Positions 25,206 to 33,154 of a DNA stretch of 64,000 bases are shown in pieces; position 1 is the stretch's first letter; every line of letters starts with the position of its first letter. The stretch covers positions 81,151 through 145,150 of the forward strand of contig CAKSTF010000003.1 in the NCBI GenBank assembly GCA_934491515.1. Reading direction: 5' to 3'. Position numbers and translations under genes: made by a program. The stretch comes from an uncultured Eubacteriales bacterium. GTDB taxonomy: Bacteria; Bacillota; Clostridia; Oscillospirales; Acutalibacteraceae. The notes below the pieces were generated by a model. That model was given only the letters and a program-made list of their open reading frames with translations. It had not been told where the DNA came from and made no database searches.

Positions 25206-25234
25206 ACTTCAATATATTCGCGCGCCGTGCGTAA
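25206..25234 (-). promoter_or_regulatory. Possible sigma-E promoter of the sipL-like gene
   Basis: On the minus strand GCATATT fits the sigma-E -35 consensus, and AATATATT, 14 bases later, partly fits the -10 consensus CATACAMT. Mother-cell expression would suit a coat protein. The -10 match is weak, so this is tentative. Confidence 0.4.
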
Positions 25235-25246
25235 TATGCAAACTGA

Positions 25247-25274
25247 AAAAAACGAGGCGTACGCCCCGTTTTTT
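25247..25274 (-). terminator. Terminator of the galU-phosphatase operon
   Basis: AAAACGAGGCGT (25249-25260) pairs with ACGCCCCGTTTT (25261-25272), with one mismatch and a GTAC turn. It lies directly after the phosphatase stop, and on the minus strand a T-run follows. Confidence 0.7.
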
Positions 25275-25953
25275 AAAGTATTTTTTTAAGTTCCGATAAT
25301 TCTTTTACGGTGTATGTAGGCGAAAACAGTCTTTCTTCTCCGAAAGCATCGAGCCAGCAGGTGTCTATGCCGGCGTTTATGCCGCCCTTTATATCGGAAG
25401 TCATTGAATCGCCTATAATAAGAATCCTGCTTTTGTCCTTTTCGAGAGTGTTTGCCGTGACAAAATCAAAATATTCACGGGAAGGTTTTTGCGAACCTAC
25501 CTCTTCCGATACAAAAATACCGTCAAAAAACTCCGAGAGTCCCGATTCGCTTATCCGCTTATACTGCGTTTTGGCAACTCCGTTGGTTGTAGCAAAAATG
25601 CGGTATCCGGTACCTTTTAGATATCCAAGTATTTCCCGGGCAAAGGGCATTTTAAAATGACAGGCGGAAAGTTCATGAAAATAGTCGGCATTGACAGCCG
25701 CAGGGTCGTCCGCCGCCCCCAGTTTTTCCAAGGTTTCCTTAAAGCGCGCCACCAATATATCGTCGCGTTTCATAATTCCTTTTTCGTACTTTTCCCAATA
25801 ACTTTTATTTATCGCGGAATAAAGCGCCACCGTGCCGTTGTCCGACGGCAGACCGTGCTTTTCAAACACCTTTTTTACGGCGTGGGTTTCCGAAGCGTAA
25901 AAGTCGAGAAGGGTATTGTCGATATCAAAATAAAGGGTTGTATATTTTTTCAT
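25273..25953 (-). CDS. HAD-superfamily phosphatase, YjjG-type nucleotidase
   Basis: A 226-residue cytoplasmic HAD hydrolase. Motif I is YFDIDNTLLDF (nucleophile Asp 9 or so), motif II FATTNGV, motif III SQKPSREYF, and motif IV IIGDSMTSDIKGGINAG. The DIDNT start and overall length match the YjjG family, which dephosphorylates non-canonical pyrimidine nucleotides. It overlaps galU by four bases and is the last gene of a six-gene operon. The substrate is inferred from the family only. Confidence 0.82.
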   Translation of the reverse strand: MKKYTTLYFDIDNTLLDFYASETHAVKKVFEKHGLPSDNGTVALYSAINKSYWEKYEKGIMKRDDILVARFKETLEKLGAADDPAAVNADYFHELSACHFKMPFAREILGYLKGTGYRIFATTNGVAKTQYKRISESGLSEFFDGIFVSEEVGSQKPSREYFDFVTANTLEKDKSRILIIGDSMTSDIKGGINAGIDTCWLDAFGEERLFSPTYTVKELSELKKIL

Positions 25954-26819
25954 AAGGTTTTTGCTATTTCCTTTAAATATTTCCTGAAATCCGCGCCTAT
26001 TTCACTGTGGTTAAGCGCCACTTCAACGTTTGCTTTCATTATGCCGAGTTTGTTTCCCATATCGTAGCGCGTGCCGCTGAAATCAACCCCCAACATATCG
26101 CCGCTGCGCGCAAACTGCGCCATTGCGTCGGTAAGCTGAAGTTCGCCGCCCGCGCCCAACGGCGTTTTTTCGAGAATATCGAAAATTTCGGGTTTAAGCA
26201 CGCACCTGCCAAGTATGGAAAAGTTTGAAAATTTGGTTTCAAGGCTCGGCTTTTCAATCATATCGGTAACGTTGTAAAGTTTATCGCCCACAGGTTCCGC
26301 TTTAAGCGAACTGTATTTTACGATAAGTTCATCGGGTACCTGTTTTATTCCCACAACGTTCTTGCCGTACTTTTCACAGGCTTCGCACAGTTCGCCTATC
26401 GCCGGAACGTCGCCTATTATAACGTCGTCGCCGTAAAGCACTGCAAAAGGCTCGTCGCCTGCAAAACTGCGCGCGCGAAGCACCGCGTCGCCCAATCCGC
26501 GGGTCTCTTTTTGGCGCAGGAAAAAGATATTGGCCATATCTGCCACCGCGGAAAGTTCCTTTACCGTGTCGGTTTTGCCCTTGGCGGCAAGATTGCTTTC
26601 AAGTTCAAAGGAATGGTCAAAATGGTCCTCGATAATATCTTTGCCGCGATTGGTGATTATAAGTATATCCTTTATCCCTGCCGCAACGGCTTCCTCCACT
26701 ATGTACTGGATAGCGGGTTTATCCACTATCGGGAGCATTTCTTTAGGGCAGGCTTTGGACGCCGGAAGCACCCTTGTACCAAGTCCCGCCGCAGGGATGA
26801 TAGCCTTTGTAATCTTCAT
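25950..26819 (-). CDS. galU: UTP-glucose-1-phosphate uridylyltransferase
   Basis: A 289-residue enzyme that makes UDP-glucose from UTP and glucose-1-phosphate for glycan and cell-wall polymers. The nucleotide-binding signature PAAGLGTRVLPASK (about 9-22) is followed by KEMLPIVDKPAIQYIVEEAV, VLYGDDVI, and VGIKQVPDE. The length is normal. It may draw on the glucose-1-phosphate made by the phosphorylase elsewhere in the window. It is the fifth gene of the operon and overlaps the YjjG-type gene. Confidence 0.95.
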   Translation of the reverse strand: MKITKAIIPAAGLGTRVLPASKACPKEMLPIVDKPAIQYIVEEAVAAGIKDILIITNRGKDIIEDHFDHSFELESNLAAKGKTDTVKELSAVADMANIFFLRQKETRGLGDAVLRARSFAGDEPFAVLYGDDVIIGDVPAIGELCEACEKYGKNVVGIKQVPDELIVKYSSLKAEPVGDKLYNVTDMIEKPSLETKFSNFSILGRCVLKPEIFDILEKTPLGAGGELQLTDAMAQFARSGDMLGVDFSGTRYDMGNKLGIMKANVEVALNHSEIGADFRKYLKEIAKTL

Positions 26820-26832
26820 AATTTTTCCTCAC

Positions 26833-27810
26833 TCAAACAATTCTTGTAAGATATCCAAATATCGGTAAAATAAAGGCAAATGCCGTTATAAGCAGCGCCA
26901 CCGCGCCGCCTGAGGTTCCGCCCGCTATCGACAGACCTATTTTATAATACCGCGGGTCGGGATTTAAAGCCATATATCGCTTTATGCTTTTTACAACGAA
27001 TTTTTTATAAAGTTTTGTGGCAAAAAGTCCCGTAAGAATAGTGACCGCAGTAGAAAAAAACGAATACATGCTGCTTGCAGCATCGTAAAGTACAAACTCG
27101 TCGTTTTCCGCCGGAATAATCGTATCGTCCTCTGCAAGAATTCCCGATTCCCTTGCATTATTTCCGGGAAGTCCGGCGTTATATGATACCAGAACCGCAG
27201 AAAAAAGCACCAGCGTTACCGCTGCGGCTATAAATCCCCACTTGTACATTTTGCGGTAGAAAAACCAAACGGCGGCGCCTAAAGGTCCTAAGAAAAAGGA
27301 AAGCGCGGCAGCAGCCCAGTTCCACGAAACCTTTGAACCGGAAACCTGCATATCCGAAAATTTCTTTACGTATTTGCCCGCTTTTTTCCCTATAAATGCG
27401 GAAATATCCTCCGTGGGAATACCGTCTATACTGTCAATAACAGAACCGTACGGCGTGTAGGTAAAAGAGGGCGTTGCGGTATAAGAATTACCCTCTTCTG
27501 TGCCGAAACCGAAATTTTCGTTTTTGCCCTGCGCGTTTGTGCTTTCCTGCGCGGACGAATTCCCGTCCGGTTTGTTTTCATCGGTACAGCCGTCGCCGTA
27601 CTTCCAGTCGGGATCGGCAAAATCTTCCGCCGCACTGTTCAAAACAAGGGGAATATCCACCGTTTTCCCCTTGCGGCGTTTTTTTCTTTCCGTCTTACGC
27701 CTGCCGCTTTCGGGAAGGGGTTTCAGCGGTGCGCCGCAGTTTTTGCAGAAATAATACTCGCTTTCGTTTACTTCCGAACATTCGGGACAAATATTTTCCT
27801 TGTTTTCCAT
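26833..27810 (-). CDS. Zinc-ribbon membrane protein with DUF2628-like C-terminal domain
   Basis: A protein of about 325 residues. An N-terminal zinc ribbon (CPECSEVNESEYYFCKNCGAP) is followed by a Lys/Arg-rich linker, a disordered Asn/Gly/Ser-rich region and a membrane domain with about four hydrophobic segments. FLGPLGAAVWFFYRKMYKWG is the typical DUF2628 core. I chose the ATG at 27810, which has AGGAG upstream, over an earlier in-frame start. It is a paralogue of the gene just upstream. Its function is unknown; a membrane sensor or scaffold role is only speculation. Confidence 0.75.
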   Translation of the reverse strand: MENKENICPECSEVNESEYYFCKNCGAPLKPLPESGRRKTERKKRRKGKTVDIPLVLNSAAEDFADPDWKYGDGCTDENKPDGNSSAQESTNAQGKNENFGFGTEEGNSYTATPSFTYTPYGSVIDSIDGIPTEDISAFIGKKAGKYVKKFSDMQVSGSKVSWNWAAAALSFFLGPLGAAVWFFYRKMYKWGFIAAAVTLVLFSAVLVSYNAGLPGNNARESGILAEDDTIIPAENDEFVLYDAASSMYSFFSTAVTILTGLFATKLYKKFVVKSIKRYMALNPDPRYYKIGLSIAGGTSGGAVALLITAFAFILPIFGYLTRIV

Positions 27811-27835
27811 AAACTCAGATCTCCTGAAAAATATT

Positions 27836-28765
27836 CTAAATTCCGGCAAGCGCCGCAATAATTCCCGGAATATAACTTACCGCGGCAAGACCTACGGCAA
27901 ACATAAATATGTTAATGCCGCCCCTGCGGCGCATATCCTCCTCAATATCACTGCTGTTTTCTTTTATATCCTTTACCGCCGCTATGCAGTGATTGCGGTA
28001 TATAAAGTCCCCGAAAATTCCGCATAAAATACGAAGAACTATATTAAGCACGCTGCCTGCCGCTGCAGATATGATTGCAGGAACGCCTATCCTGCCCAGA
28101 TTTTCGCTTAAAACCGTAAGCGCCTGCGAATAAACATCGGTACTGTCCGAAATAAACGAAGCAAGCGCCGACTGTAACGGGAACACAAGCATTGTAAGCG
28201 CTATTGTAACCGCGCCTATAACGGCGCCTATCTTATACATCTTGCGGCTTAAAAACCAACCGCATGGGAATAAAAAAGCAAGCCAGTTGAAAGACGCCTT
28301 TTTGCCGAGTTTATTTGCGGCAAATTTCGGTATATACCTTTGCGTGTTAAGTATGACAAACTCTTTCATTTCGTCTGCGGTAACGCCGTCGCCCAAATCC
28401 ATATCGGCAGGAACGCCGCCCAAAAAATCAAACTGAAAAGCAGCGCCGCCCGCGCGTGCAGGGTTAGGTGCGCCGCAGTTTCCGCAGGAACTGTCCGCCG
28501 CGTTATATACGTTTCCGCACATAGCGCATTTTATTCTTTTTACGCCGTCGCTGTTGGAGGCGTCGGGTCTTATCGCAGCCGCATTTTTTGAAGAGTCATA
28601 CTGTTCGGGCGTGCCGTGCTTATCTTCAAGCGCGCAGTGCCCTATTTCGTTATAACATTCCCTGTGATGCGGCGCGCCGCATACGGGGCAGTACACAACA
28701 TCATCGTCATCAAACAGATACGCATGGCATGCGCTGCAGGTAAGTTTTGAACCGTTTTCGTTCAT
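27836..28765 (-). CDS. RING-like/zinc-ribbon membrane protein with DUF2628-like domain
   Basis: A 309-residue protein with two predicted zinc modules: an N-terminal RING-finger-like module (CSACHAYLFDDDDVVYCPVC, then HHRECYNEIGHC) and a second ribbon (CAMCGNVYNAADSSCGNCGAP, about 80-100). The membrane domain contains FNWLAFLFPCGWFLSRKMYKIG, which parallels the next gene. This combination recurs in Firmicutes but has no assigned function that I know. It lies 9 bases after the Nudix gene in the same operon. Confidence 0.75.
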   Translation of the reverse strand: MNENGSKLTCSACHAYLFDDDDVVYCPVCGAPHHRECYNEIGHCALEDKHGTPEQYDSSKNAAAIRPDASNSDGVKRIKCAMCGNVYNAADSSCGNCGAPNPARAGGAAFQFDFLGGVPADMDLGDGVTADEMKEFVILNTQRYIPKFAANKLGKKASFNWLAFLFPCGWFLSRKMYKIGAVIGAVTIALTMLVFPLQSALASFISDSTDVYSQALTVLSENLGRIGVPAIISAAAGSVLNIVLRILCGIFGDFIYRNHCIAAVKDIKENSSDIEEDMRRRGGINIFMFAVGLAAVSYIPGIIAALAGI

Positions 28766-28774
28766 ATATACTCC

Positions 28775-29308
28775 TTAATTCTTTTTGCAAACAACAAATC
28801 GGAATTTATCAAGATTTTCAAAAAGTTTAGCAAAGTATTCCCTGCCGTAATCATGATATTTTCCGTTCTTTATCATAGAGGTAAGCACTTCGCGGCTTAC
28901 CCACTTTGCTTCCGCCACTTCGGTTTCCTGCAAATGCAGGTCGCAGGCGGTAACATCGCTGTTTATCGCATACACGTCAAGCAGCGAATTTCTGCGCTTT
29001 ATTCTGAACAGTTTTTTAAGCGTTTCCTCATCCGACATTATGCCCAATTCTTCAAAAAGTTCACGTTTTGCCGCTTTAAAAGAGTCCTCGCCTGCAACCG
29101 CCGCGCCGCCTGTGGCTGCCCATTCGCCGGGCATAAGCCTTTTTTTGTCCGAACGGCGCTGTATTAAAAGTTCACCGCTTGACGACACTATCCAGATATG
29201 CACCACAAGGTGATATTCACCCTGCTTTAATGCTCCTTTTCCGCGCACGGTAGTTTTTCCTATCTTCGCGCCGTTTGCGGAATAAATGTCCCATAATTCC
29301 ACACTCAT
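28775..29308 (-). CDS. Nudix hydrolase (IPP-isomerase-like/YfcD type)
   Basis: A 177-residue Nudix protein. The N-terminal ELWDIYSANG and the segment YHLVVHIWIVSSSGELLIQRR are typical of the isopentenyl-diphosphate isomerase-like Nudix subgroup. The Nudix box starts at GAAVAGEDSF (about 78) and contains AKRELFEELGI with all the metal-binding glutamates. The substrate is unknown. It overlaps the beta-helix gene upstream by four bases. Confidence 0.85.
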   Translation of the reverse strand: MSVELWDIYSANGAKIGKTTVRGKGALKQGEYHLVVHIWIVSSSGELLIQRRSDKKRLMPGEWAATGGAAVAGEDSFKAAKRELFEELGIMSDEETLKKLFRIKRRNSLLDVYAINSDVTACDLHLQETEVAEAKWVSREVLTSMIKNGKYHDYGREYFAKLFENLDKFRFVVCKKN

Positions 29309-29967
29309 CGTTTTTTAATTACCTCGCCGCTGTTTTTATATATGCTGTCCGGCGGAATAACACCCCTTACGGAAGAAAGCGGGTAAACGTTTGTGTTCCT
29401 GCCTATCACCGTGCCCGGATTTAAAACGCTGCCGCAGCCCACTTCAACATTATCGCCCAAAAACGCGCCGACCTTTTTCATACCGGTGGAAATTTCCTTT
29501 TCCCATTTTATTACTACCGGCGTTTTATCCGACTTAACGTTTGAAGTTATTGAGCCCGCGCCCATGTGCGAACGGTATCCCAGAATCGAATCGCCCACAT
29601 AATTATAGTGCGGAACCTGAACGTTATCAAAAAGTATTACATTTTTAAGTTCGGTAGAATTGCCGACAACGCAGTTTTTTCCTATAAGAGCGTTTCCCCT
29701 TATAAAGGCACAGTGCCGTATTTCGGCACCTTCTTCAATAATGCAGGGCGGATTTATGCACGCGCTTTTTGCCACCTTTGCGCCTTTTGATATAAAAACG
29801 CCGGGCGCTGTTTCTTCAAACTTTTCCGGGTCGAGCGTTTTCGATAATCCGATAATAAAATCGGATATTCGGGGCAACGCTTCAAACGGATAAGTAACTT
29901 CCGCCAAAAGCGGCGCTGCCGCCGTATGCGAAAGATCGAAAAGTTCTTCAACCTTTATACACTGCAT
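29305..29967 (-). CDS. Left-handed beta-helix protein (GlmU C-domain/acyltransferase-like)
   Basis: A 220-residue protein made mostly of hexapeptide repeats (for example GVFISKGAKVAKSACINPPC, then GAEIRHCAFIRGNALIGKNC), as in the C-terminal domain of GlmU or sugar acyltransferases. There is no N-terminal nucleotidyltransferase domain, although such clostridial proteins are often named UDP-GlcNAc pyrophosphorylase homologues. GSILGYRSHMGAGSITSN matches the GlmU active-site loop. It is first in the operon, with GGGAGG before the ATG. Acyl transfer to a sugar nucleotide is inference. Confidence 0.75.
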   Translation of the reverse strand: MQCIKVEELFDLSHTAAAPLLAEVTYPFEALPRISDFIIGLSKTLDPEKFEETAPGVFISKGAKVAKSACINPPCIIEEGAEIRHCAFIRGNALIGKNCVVGNSTELKNVILFDNVQVPHYNYVGDSILGYRSHMGAGSITSNVKSDKTPVVIKWEKEISTGMKKVGAFLGDNVEVGCGSVLNPGTVIGRNTNVYPLSSVRGVIPPDSIYKNSGEVIKKR

Positions 29968-30028
29968 TCTTGCACCTCCCTAAAATATGCACGCCGCATT
30001 TTGCGCACGCGCCGAGTCTTTAAAAGAT

Positions 30029-30057
30029 ATTATACCAATAATATGAATTTTTTTCAA
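30029..30057 (-). promoter_or_regulatory. Promoter of the six-gene minus-strand operon
   Basis: On the minus strand TTGAAA (30057-30052) and TATAAT (30034-30029) have a 17-base spacer, about 60 bases before the first gene. Confidence 0.65.
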
Positions 30058-30074
30058 CATTTTGTGTTAAGCAC

Positions 30075-30103
30075 TTGTAAATAATGAAAAAATATATTAT
30101 AAT
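30075..30103 (+). promoter_or_regulatory. Promoter of the SRP RNA
   Basis: TTGTAA (30075-30080) and TATAAT (30098-30103) have a 17-base spacer, placing the start near 30110-30115. Confidence 0.7.
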
Positions 30104-30114
30104 GTTTTATGATC

Positions 30115-30255
30115 CTTGCATATTGTGTCGTGCGAATGGGCGGGTCCTGTGCGATGGGAGACTGCGAACCATGTCAGGCGGGGAACCGAGCAGCATTAAG
30201 CAGTTTATCCCGTGCGCGCAGCAAATCGGCTCATTCGTACGACACAGTGTGCAAG
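30115..30255 (+). ncRNA. ffs: Small bacterial signal recognition particle RNA (4.5S-type)
   Basis: The conserved apical part is clear: GGTCCTGTGCGATGGGAG, then CATGTCAGG with a GGAA tetraloop and AGCAGCA (about 30143-30196), the Ffh-binding helix 8. The 24 bases from 30115 pair with the 24 bases ending at 30255 (CTTGCA with TGCAAG at the ends), giving a long closing helix. A run of Ts follows (30256-30262) and serves as the terminator. Like the scRNA of Bacillus, it sits directly before dnaX. At about 141 nt it lacks the Alu domain and is slightly longer than E. coli 4.5S RNA. Confidence 0.93.
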
Positions 30256-30283
30256 TTTTTTTAAGAAAAAACGGGGTGAATCA

Positions 30284-31966
30284 ATGGCATATCAGGCGCT
30301 TTACCGAAAATACCGTCCGCAGACTTTTTCGGATGTTGTGGGTCAGGACCACATAACAAAAACGCTTAAAAACGGTATAGAAGAAGGCAGGATAGTGCAC
30401 GCATATCTCTTTACGGGAACGCGCGGCACCGGTAAAACAACCTGCGCAAAAATACTTTCAAAGGCGGTAAACTGCCTTGACCCCCAAAACGGCGACCCCT
30501 GCGGCAAGTGTTCCGCCTGCCTTGCGGCAAATGCCGGAACCGCCACGGATATTGTTGAAATAGATGCGGCTTCAAACAACCGTGTGGACGATGTGCGCGA
30601 ACTGCGCGATCAGGTGAATTTCCCGCCCGCTGCGCTTAAATACAGAGTGTATATAATAGACGAGGTTCACATGCTTTCCGGCGGCGCTTTCAATGCGCTT
30701 CTGAAAACGCTTGAAGAACCGCCCGCGCACGTGATCTTCATTCTTGCCACCACCGAAGTTCACAAACTTCCCGCAACCATACTTTCCCGCTGCCAGCGTT
30801 TTGATTTCAGGCGGATAGACAGCGATGTGATTGCCGCCCGTTTGCTTGAAATAGCAGGCAAAGAAGGATTTTCCCTTACAAAAGAGGGCGCCGCGCTTAT
30901 TGCCGGCGTTGCGGACGGTGCCATGCGTGATGCACTCGGTATCCTTGACCTTTGTGCGGCATCGGGCGAAGAAATAACCGAAGAAACAGTAGCAAGGGTT
31001 TGCTCCATGGCGGGCAACGACTACCTTCTGCACCTTGCCGATTATATAAAGGCCGGCGATACCGAAAAAGCCCTTATGCTTATAGACGAACTGCACGCAT
31101 CCTCCGTAGATATGCAGCGTCTTACCTCGGAACTTATACGTCACTTCCGCGATATAATGATAATCAAAACGGTTAAAAGCGAAAAACTGCCGATAGTATG
31201 CTCTAAAAAGCGGCTTTCGGAACTTACGGTTCAGGCAGAAAAATTTGACGTAAGAGAAGTAATTGCAATACTTAACATACTGCAAAACGCCCGTGCGGAA
31301 ATACAGTCGGACGGCGGCAGAACTTCCGTAGAAATGGCGCTTATCAGGCTTTGCAATCCCGAAATACGGCTTGACGCCGCAAGTCTTGAACTTCGCATAG
31401 CGGCGCTTGAATCGAAAATAAACAACCTGCGCGCGGCACCTGCTGCGGCACGGCAGCCGGAATCCGCCGAAAACGGCAGCGCGGTTTCGGCGGACGTTTC
31501 CGAACAACCGCCCGAAATTTTAGGCTCCGATGCACCGCCGGCGGACGAATATCCGCAGGATTACGGACCCGAGACCGCAATTGCCGACGCCGCGGCAGAA
31601 CCTGCCGAAAATACCGCCGCCTTTGAAACGGCGGCAAATACCGCAGATACTGCGGACGAACGCCCTCTTCCCGAATGGGAGGACATTCTGGCGGTTCTTC
31701 AAACCACCTGCCCGATAATCGCAGGGGTTTTAGGTGATTCAAAGGCATATATTTACGGCGACCGTTTGCTTATCGACACCGAAAACAGCCAGTTCCGTTC
31801 ACTTTACGGCGGCAAAAGCACCGTGTACCGTGAGTCGATACGCAAAGCCGCGGAAAAAATTCTTGGCAAAACGTACAAACTGGGTCCCTATAAAAAACAC
31901 GAACCGGAAAAGGTCGGCGATCCGCTTGCCGCCTTTGCCGATAAATTAAAAGATCTTGAAAACTGA
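30284..31966 (+). CDS. dnaX: DNA polymerase III subunit gamma/tau
   Basis: A 560-residue clamp-loader subunit. MAYQALYRKYRPQTF at the start, GTRGTGKTT (Walker A), a zinc module CLDPQNGDPCGKCSAC, IIDEVHML (Walker B) and LSRCQRFDFRR (sensor) make the AAA+ part. The Ala/Glu-rich linker (about 400-490) precedes a tau-like C-terminal domain. I chose the ATG at 30284, as an earlier in-frame start lies inside the SRP RNA. I saw no A-rich slippery site with a following hairpin. It heads a dnaX-ybaB-recR operon. Confidence 0.93.
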   Translation: MAYQALYRKYRPQTFSDVVGQDHITKTLKNGIEEGRIVHAYLFTGTRGTGKTTCAKILSKAVNCLDPQNGDPCGKCSACLAANAGTATDIVEIDAASNNRVDDVRELRDQVNFPPAALKYRVYIIDEVHMLSGGAFNALLKTLEEPPAHVIFILATTEVHKLPATILSRCQRFDFRRIDSDVIAARLLEIAGKEGFSLTKEGAALIAGVADGAMRDALGILDLCAASGEEITEETVARVCSMAGNDYLLHLADYIKAGDTEKALMLIDELHASSVDMQRLTSELIRHFRDIMIIKTVKSEKLPIVCSKKRLSELTVQAEKFDVREVIAILNILQNARAEIQSDGGRTSVEMALIRLCNPEIRLDAASLELRIAALESKINNLRAAPAAARQPESAENGSAVSADVSEQPPEILGSDAPPADEYPQDYGPETAIADAAAEPAENTAAFETAANTADTADERPLPEWEDILAVLQTTCPIIAGVLGDSKAYIYGDRLLIDTENSQFRSLYGGKSTVYRESIRKAAEKILGKTYKLGPYKKHEPEKVGDPLAAFADKLKDLEN

Positions 31967-31977
31967 GAGGTAAAAAA

Positions 31978-32313
31978 ATGAAAGTAAGAATACCGAACTC
32001 CGGCGGCGGAAATATGAACCAGATGCTTCAAAAAGCCCAAAAAATGCAGGAAGATATGGCAGCGCTGCAGGAAGACCTTGAAAACCGCGAATACTCCGCC
32101 ACTTCGGGCGGCGGTCTTATAGAGGTTACCGTAGACGGTAAACATCTTATAAAATCACTTAAAATTAAACCTGAAGCGGTTGACCCGGACGACGCGGAAA
32201 TGCTTGAAGACCTTATTACCGTTGCGGTAAACGAAGCAATACAGAACGCCGCAAAAACCGCCGAAAACGAGATGGGCGCCATAACCGGCGGACTTAATAT
32301 ACCGGGTCTTTAA
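31978..32313 (+). CDS. YbaB/EbfC-family nucleoid-associated protein
   Basis: A 111-residue DNA-binding protein that forms a dimer with tweezer-like helices. NQMLQKAQKMQEDMAALQEDL and the central SATSGGGLIEVTVDGKH are family hallmarks. It lies between dnaX and recR, the standard position in most bacteria. Confidence 0.92.
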   Translation: MKVRIPNSGGGNMNQMLQKAQKMQEDMAALQEDLENREYSATSGGGLIEVTVDGKHLIKSLKIKPEAVDPDDAEMLEDLITVAVNEAIQNAAKTAENEMGAITGGLNIPGL

Positions 32314-32315
32314 AG

Positions 32316-32915
32316 ATGAGTAACGATATTCCCTCATTAAACGAACTGATAAATCAGTTTGCGCGCCTGCCGGGAATCGGCAGAAAAACCGCCCAGCGGC
32401 TTGCGTACAGTATTTTGGAACAACCGCCCGAATATGCAAAATCCTTTGCGAAAGCGCTTACCGCCGCCAAGGAGAAAATACATTTCTGCAAGGTGTGCCA
32501 GGGATTTACCGATACGGAAATCTGCCCCGTTTGCGGCGATTCCGCGCGGGACAAAACCACCGTTTGCGTTGTTGAAGAGCCGCGCGACGTAAATGTTTTC
32601 GAGCGCACACGCGAATATAAAGGTCTTTACCATGTTCTGCACGGCGTTATTTCTCCGCTTGACGGCATAGGTCCCGATAAACTTAAAATAAAGGAACTTA
32701 TGTCGCGTCTTGCCGACGGCAGCGTAAAGGAAATAATAATGGCGACAAACCCCACGGTAGAGGGCGAAGCAACCGCAAGTTACATCTCGCGCCTTGTAAA
32801 ACCGATGGGTATTAAGGTAACGCGCCTTGCTTACGGAATACCCGTGGGCGGCGACCTTGAATATGCCGACGAATACACCCTTACAAGGGCGCTTCAGGGC
32901 AGAAACGAGATTTAA
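32316..32915 (+). CDS. recR: Recombination mediator protein RecR
   Basis: A 199-residue protein that works with RecF and RecO in gap repair by loading RecA. It shows the N-terminal helix-hairpin-helix LPGIGRKTAQRLA, the zinc finger CKVCQGFTDTEICPVC (about 57-72), and the Toprim domain beginning VCVVEEPRDVNVFE. Full length. It starts two bases after ybaB. Confidence 0.95.
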   Translation: MSNDIPSLNELINQFARLPGIGRKTAQRLAYSILEQPPEYAKSFAKALTAAKEKIHFCKVCQGFTDTEICPVCGDSARDKTTVCVVEEPRDVNVFERTREYKGLYHVLHGVISPLDGIGPDKLKIKELMSRLADGSVKEIIMATNPTVEGEATASYISRLVKPMGIKVTRLAYGIPVGGDLEYADEYTLTRALQGRNEI

Positions 32916-32920
32916 ACAGT

Positions 32921-33154
32921 ATGACAGAAGAAAAGATAGCAAGAATAAACTTTCTTGCAAAAAAGAAGCGTGAAACCGGTCTTACCGAGGAAGAAACCGC
33001 AGAACAGGCAGTTTTGCGGCGTGAATATATAGACGCTTTTAAGGCAAGTCTTACGGGACAGTTAGACAATTTATATATAGTAGAGCCGGACGGCACAAAG
33101 CACAAAGTTACGGCAAAAAACGCTGCCGACAGAAACAAAAGGTCAAAAAAATGA
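32921..33154 (+). CDS. DUF896 (YnzC-like) small protein
   Basis: A 77-residue protein beginning MTEEKIARINFLAKKKRETG, with LTEEE and a central LRREYIDAFKASL, which is the DUF896/YnzC signature of Firmicutes. It is a short helical hairpin with a basic tail (NRNKRSKK). The function is unknown; YnzC in Bacillus is linked to the SOS regulon, which would fit the recR neighbour. It overlaps the next gene by four bases. Confidence 0.88.
   Translation: MTEEKIARINFLAKKKRETGLTEEETAEQAVLRREYIDAFKASLTGQLDNLYIVEPDGTKHKVTAKNAADRNKRSKK

Noticed and set aside
30212..30283. Earlier start for dnaX inside the SRP RNA
   Set aside because: The frame is open by chance across the RNA; the SRP RNA and its T-run lie there and the ATG at 30284 matches DnaX homologues.
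30572..31507. 311-codon minus-strand frame inside dnaX
   Set aside because: It is antisense to dnaX and lacks any recognisable domain or ribosome site.
30284..31966. Programmed frameshift in dnaX to make gamma
   Set aside because: No A-rich slippery sequence with a downstream hairpin was seen by eye; the frame runs straight to the tau-like end.
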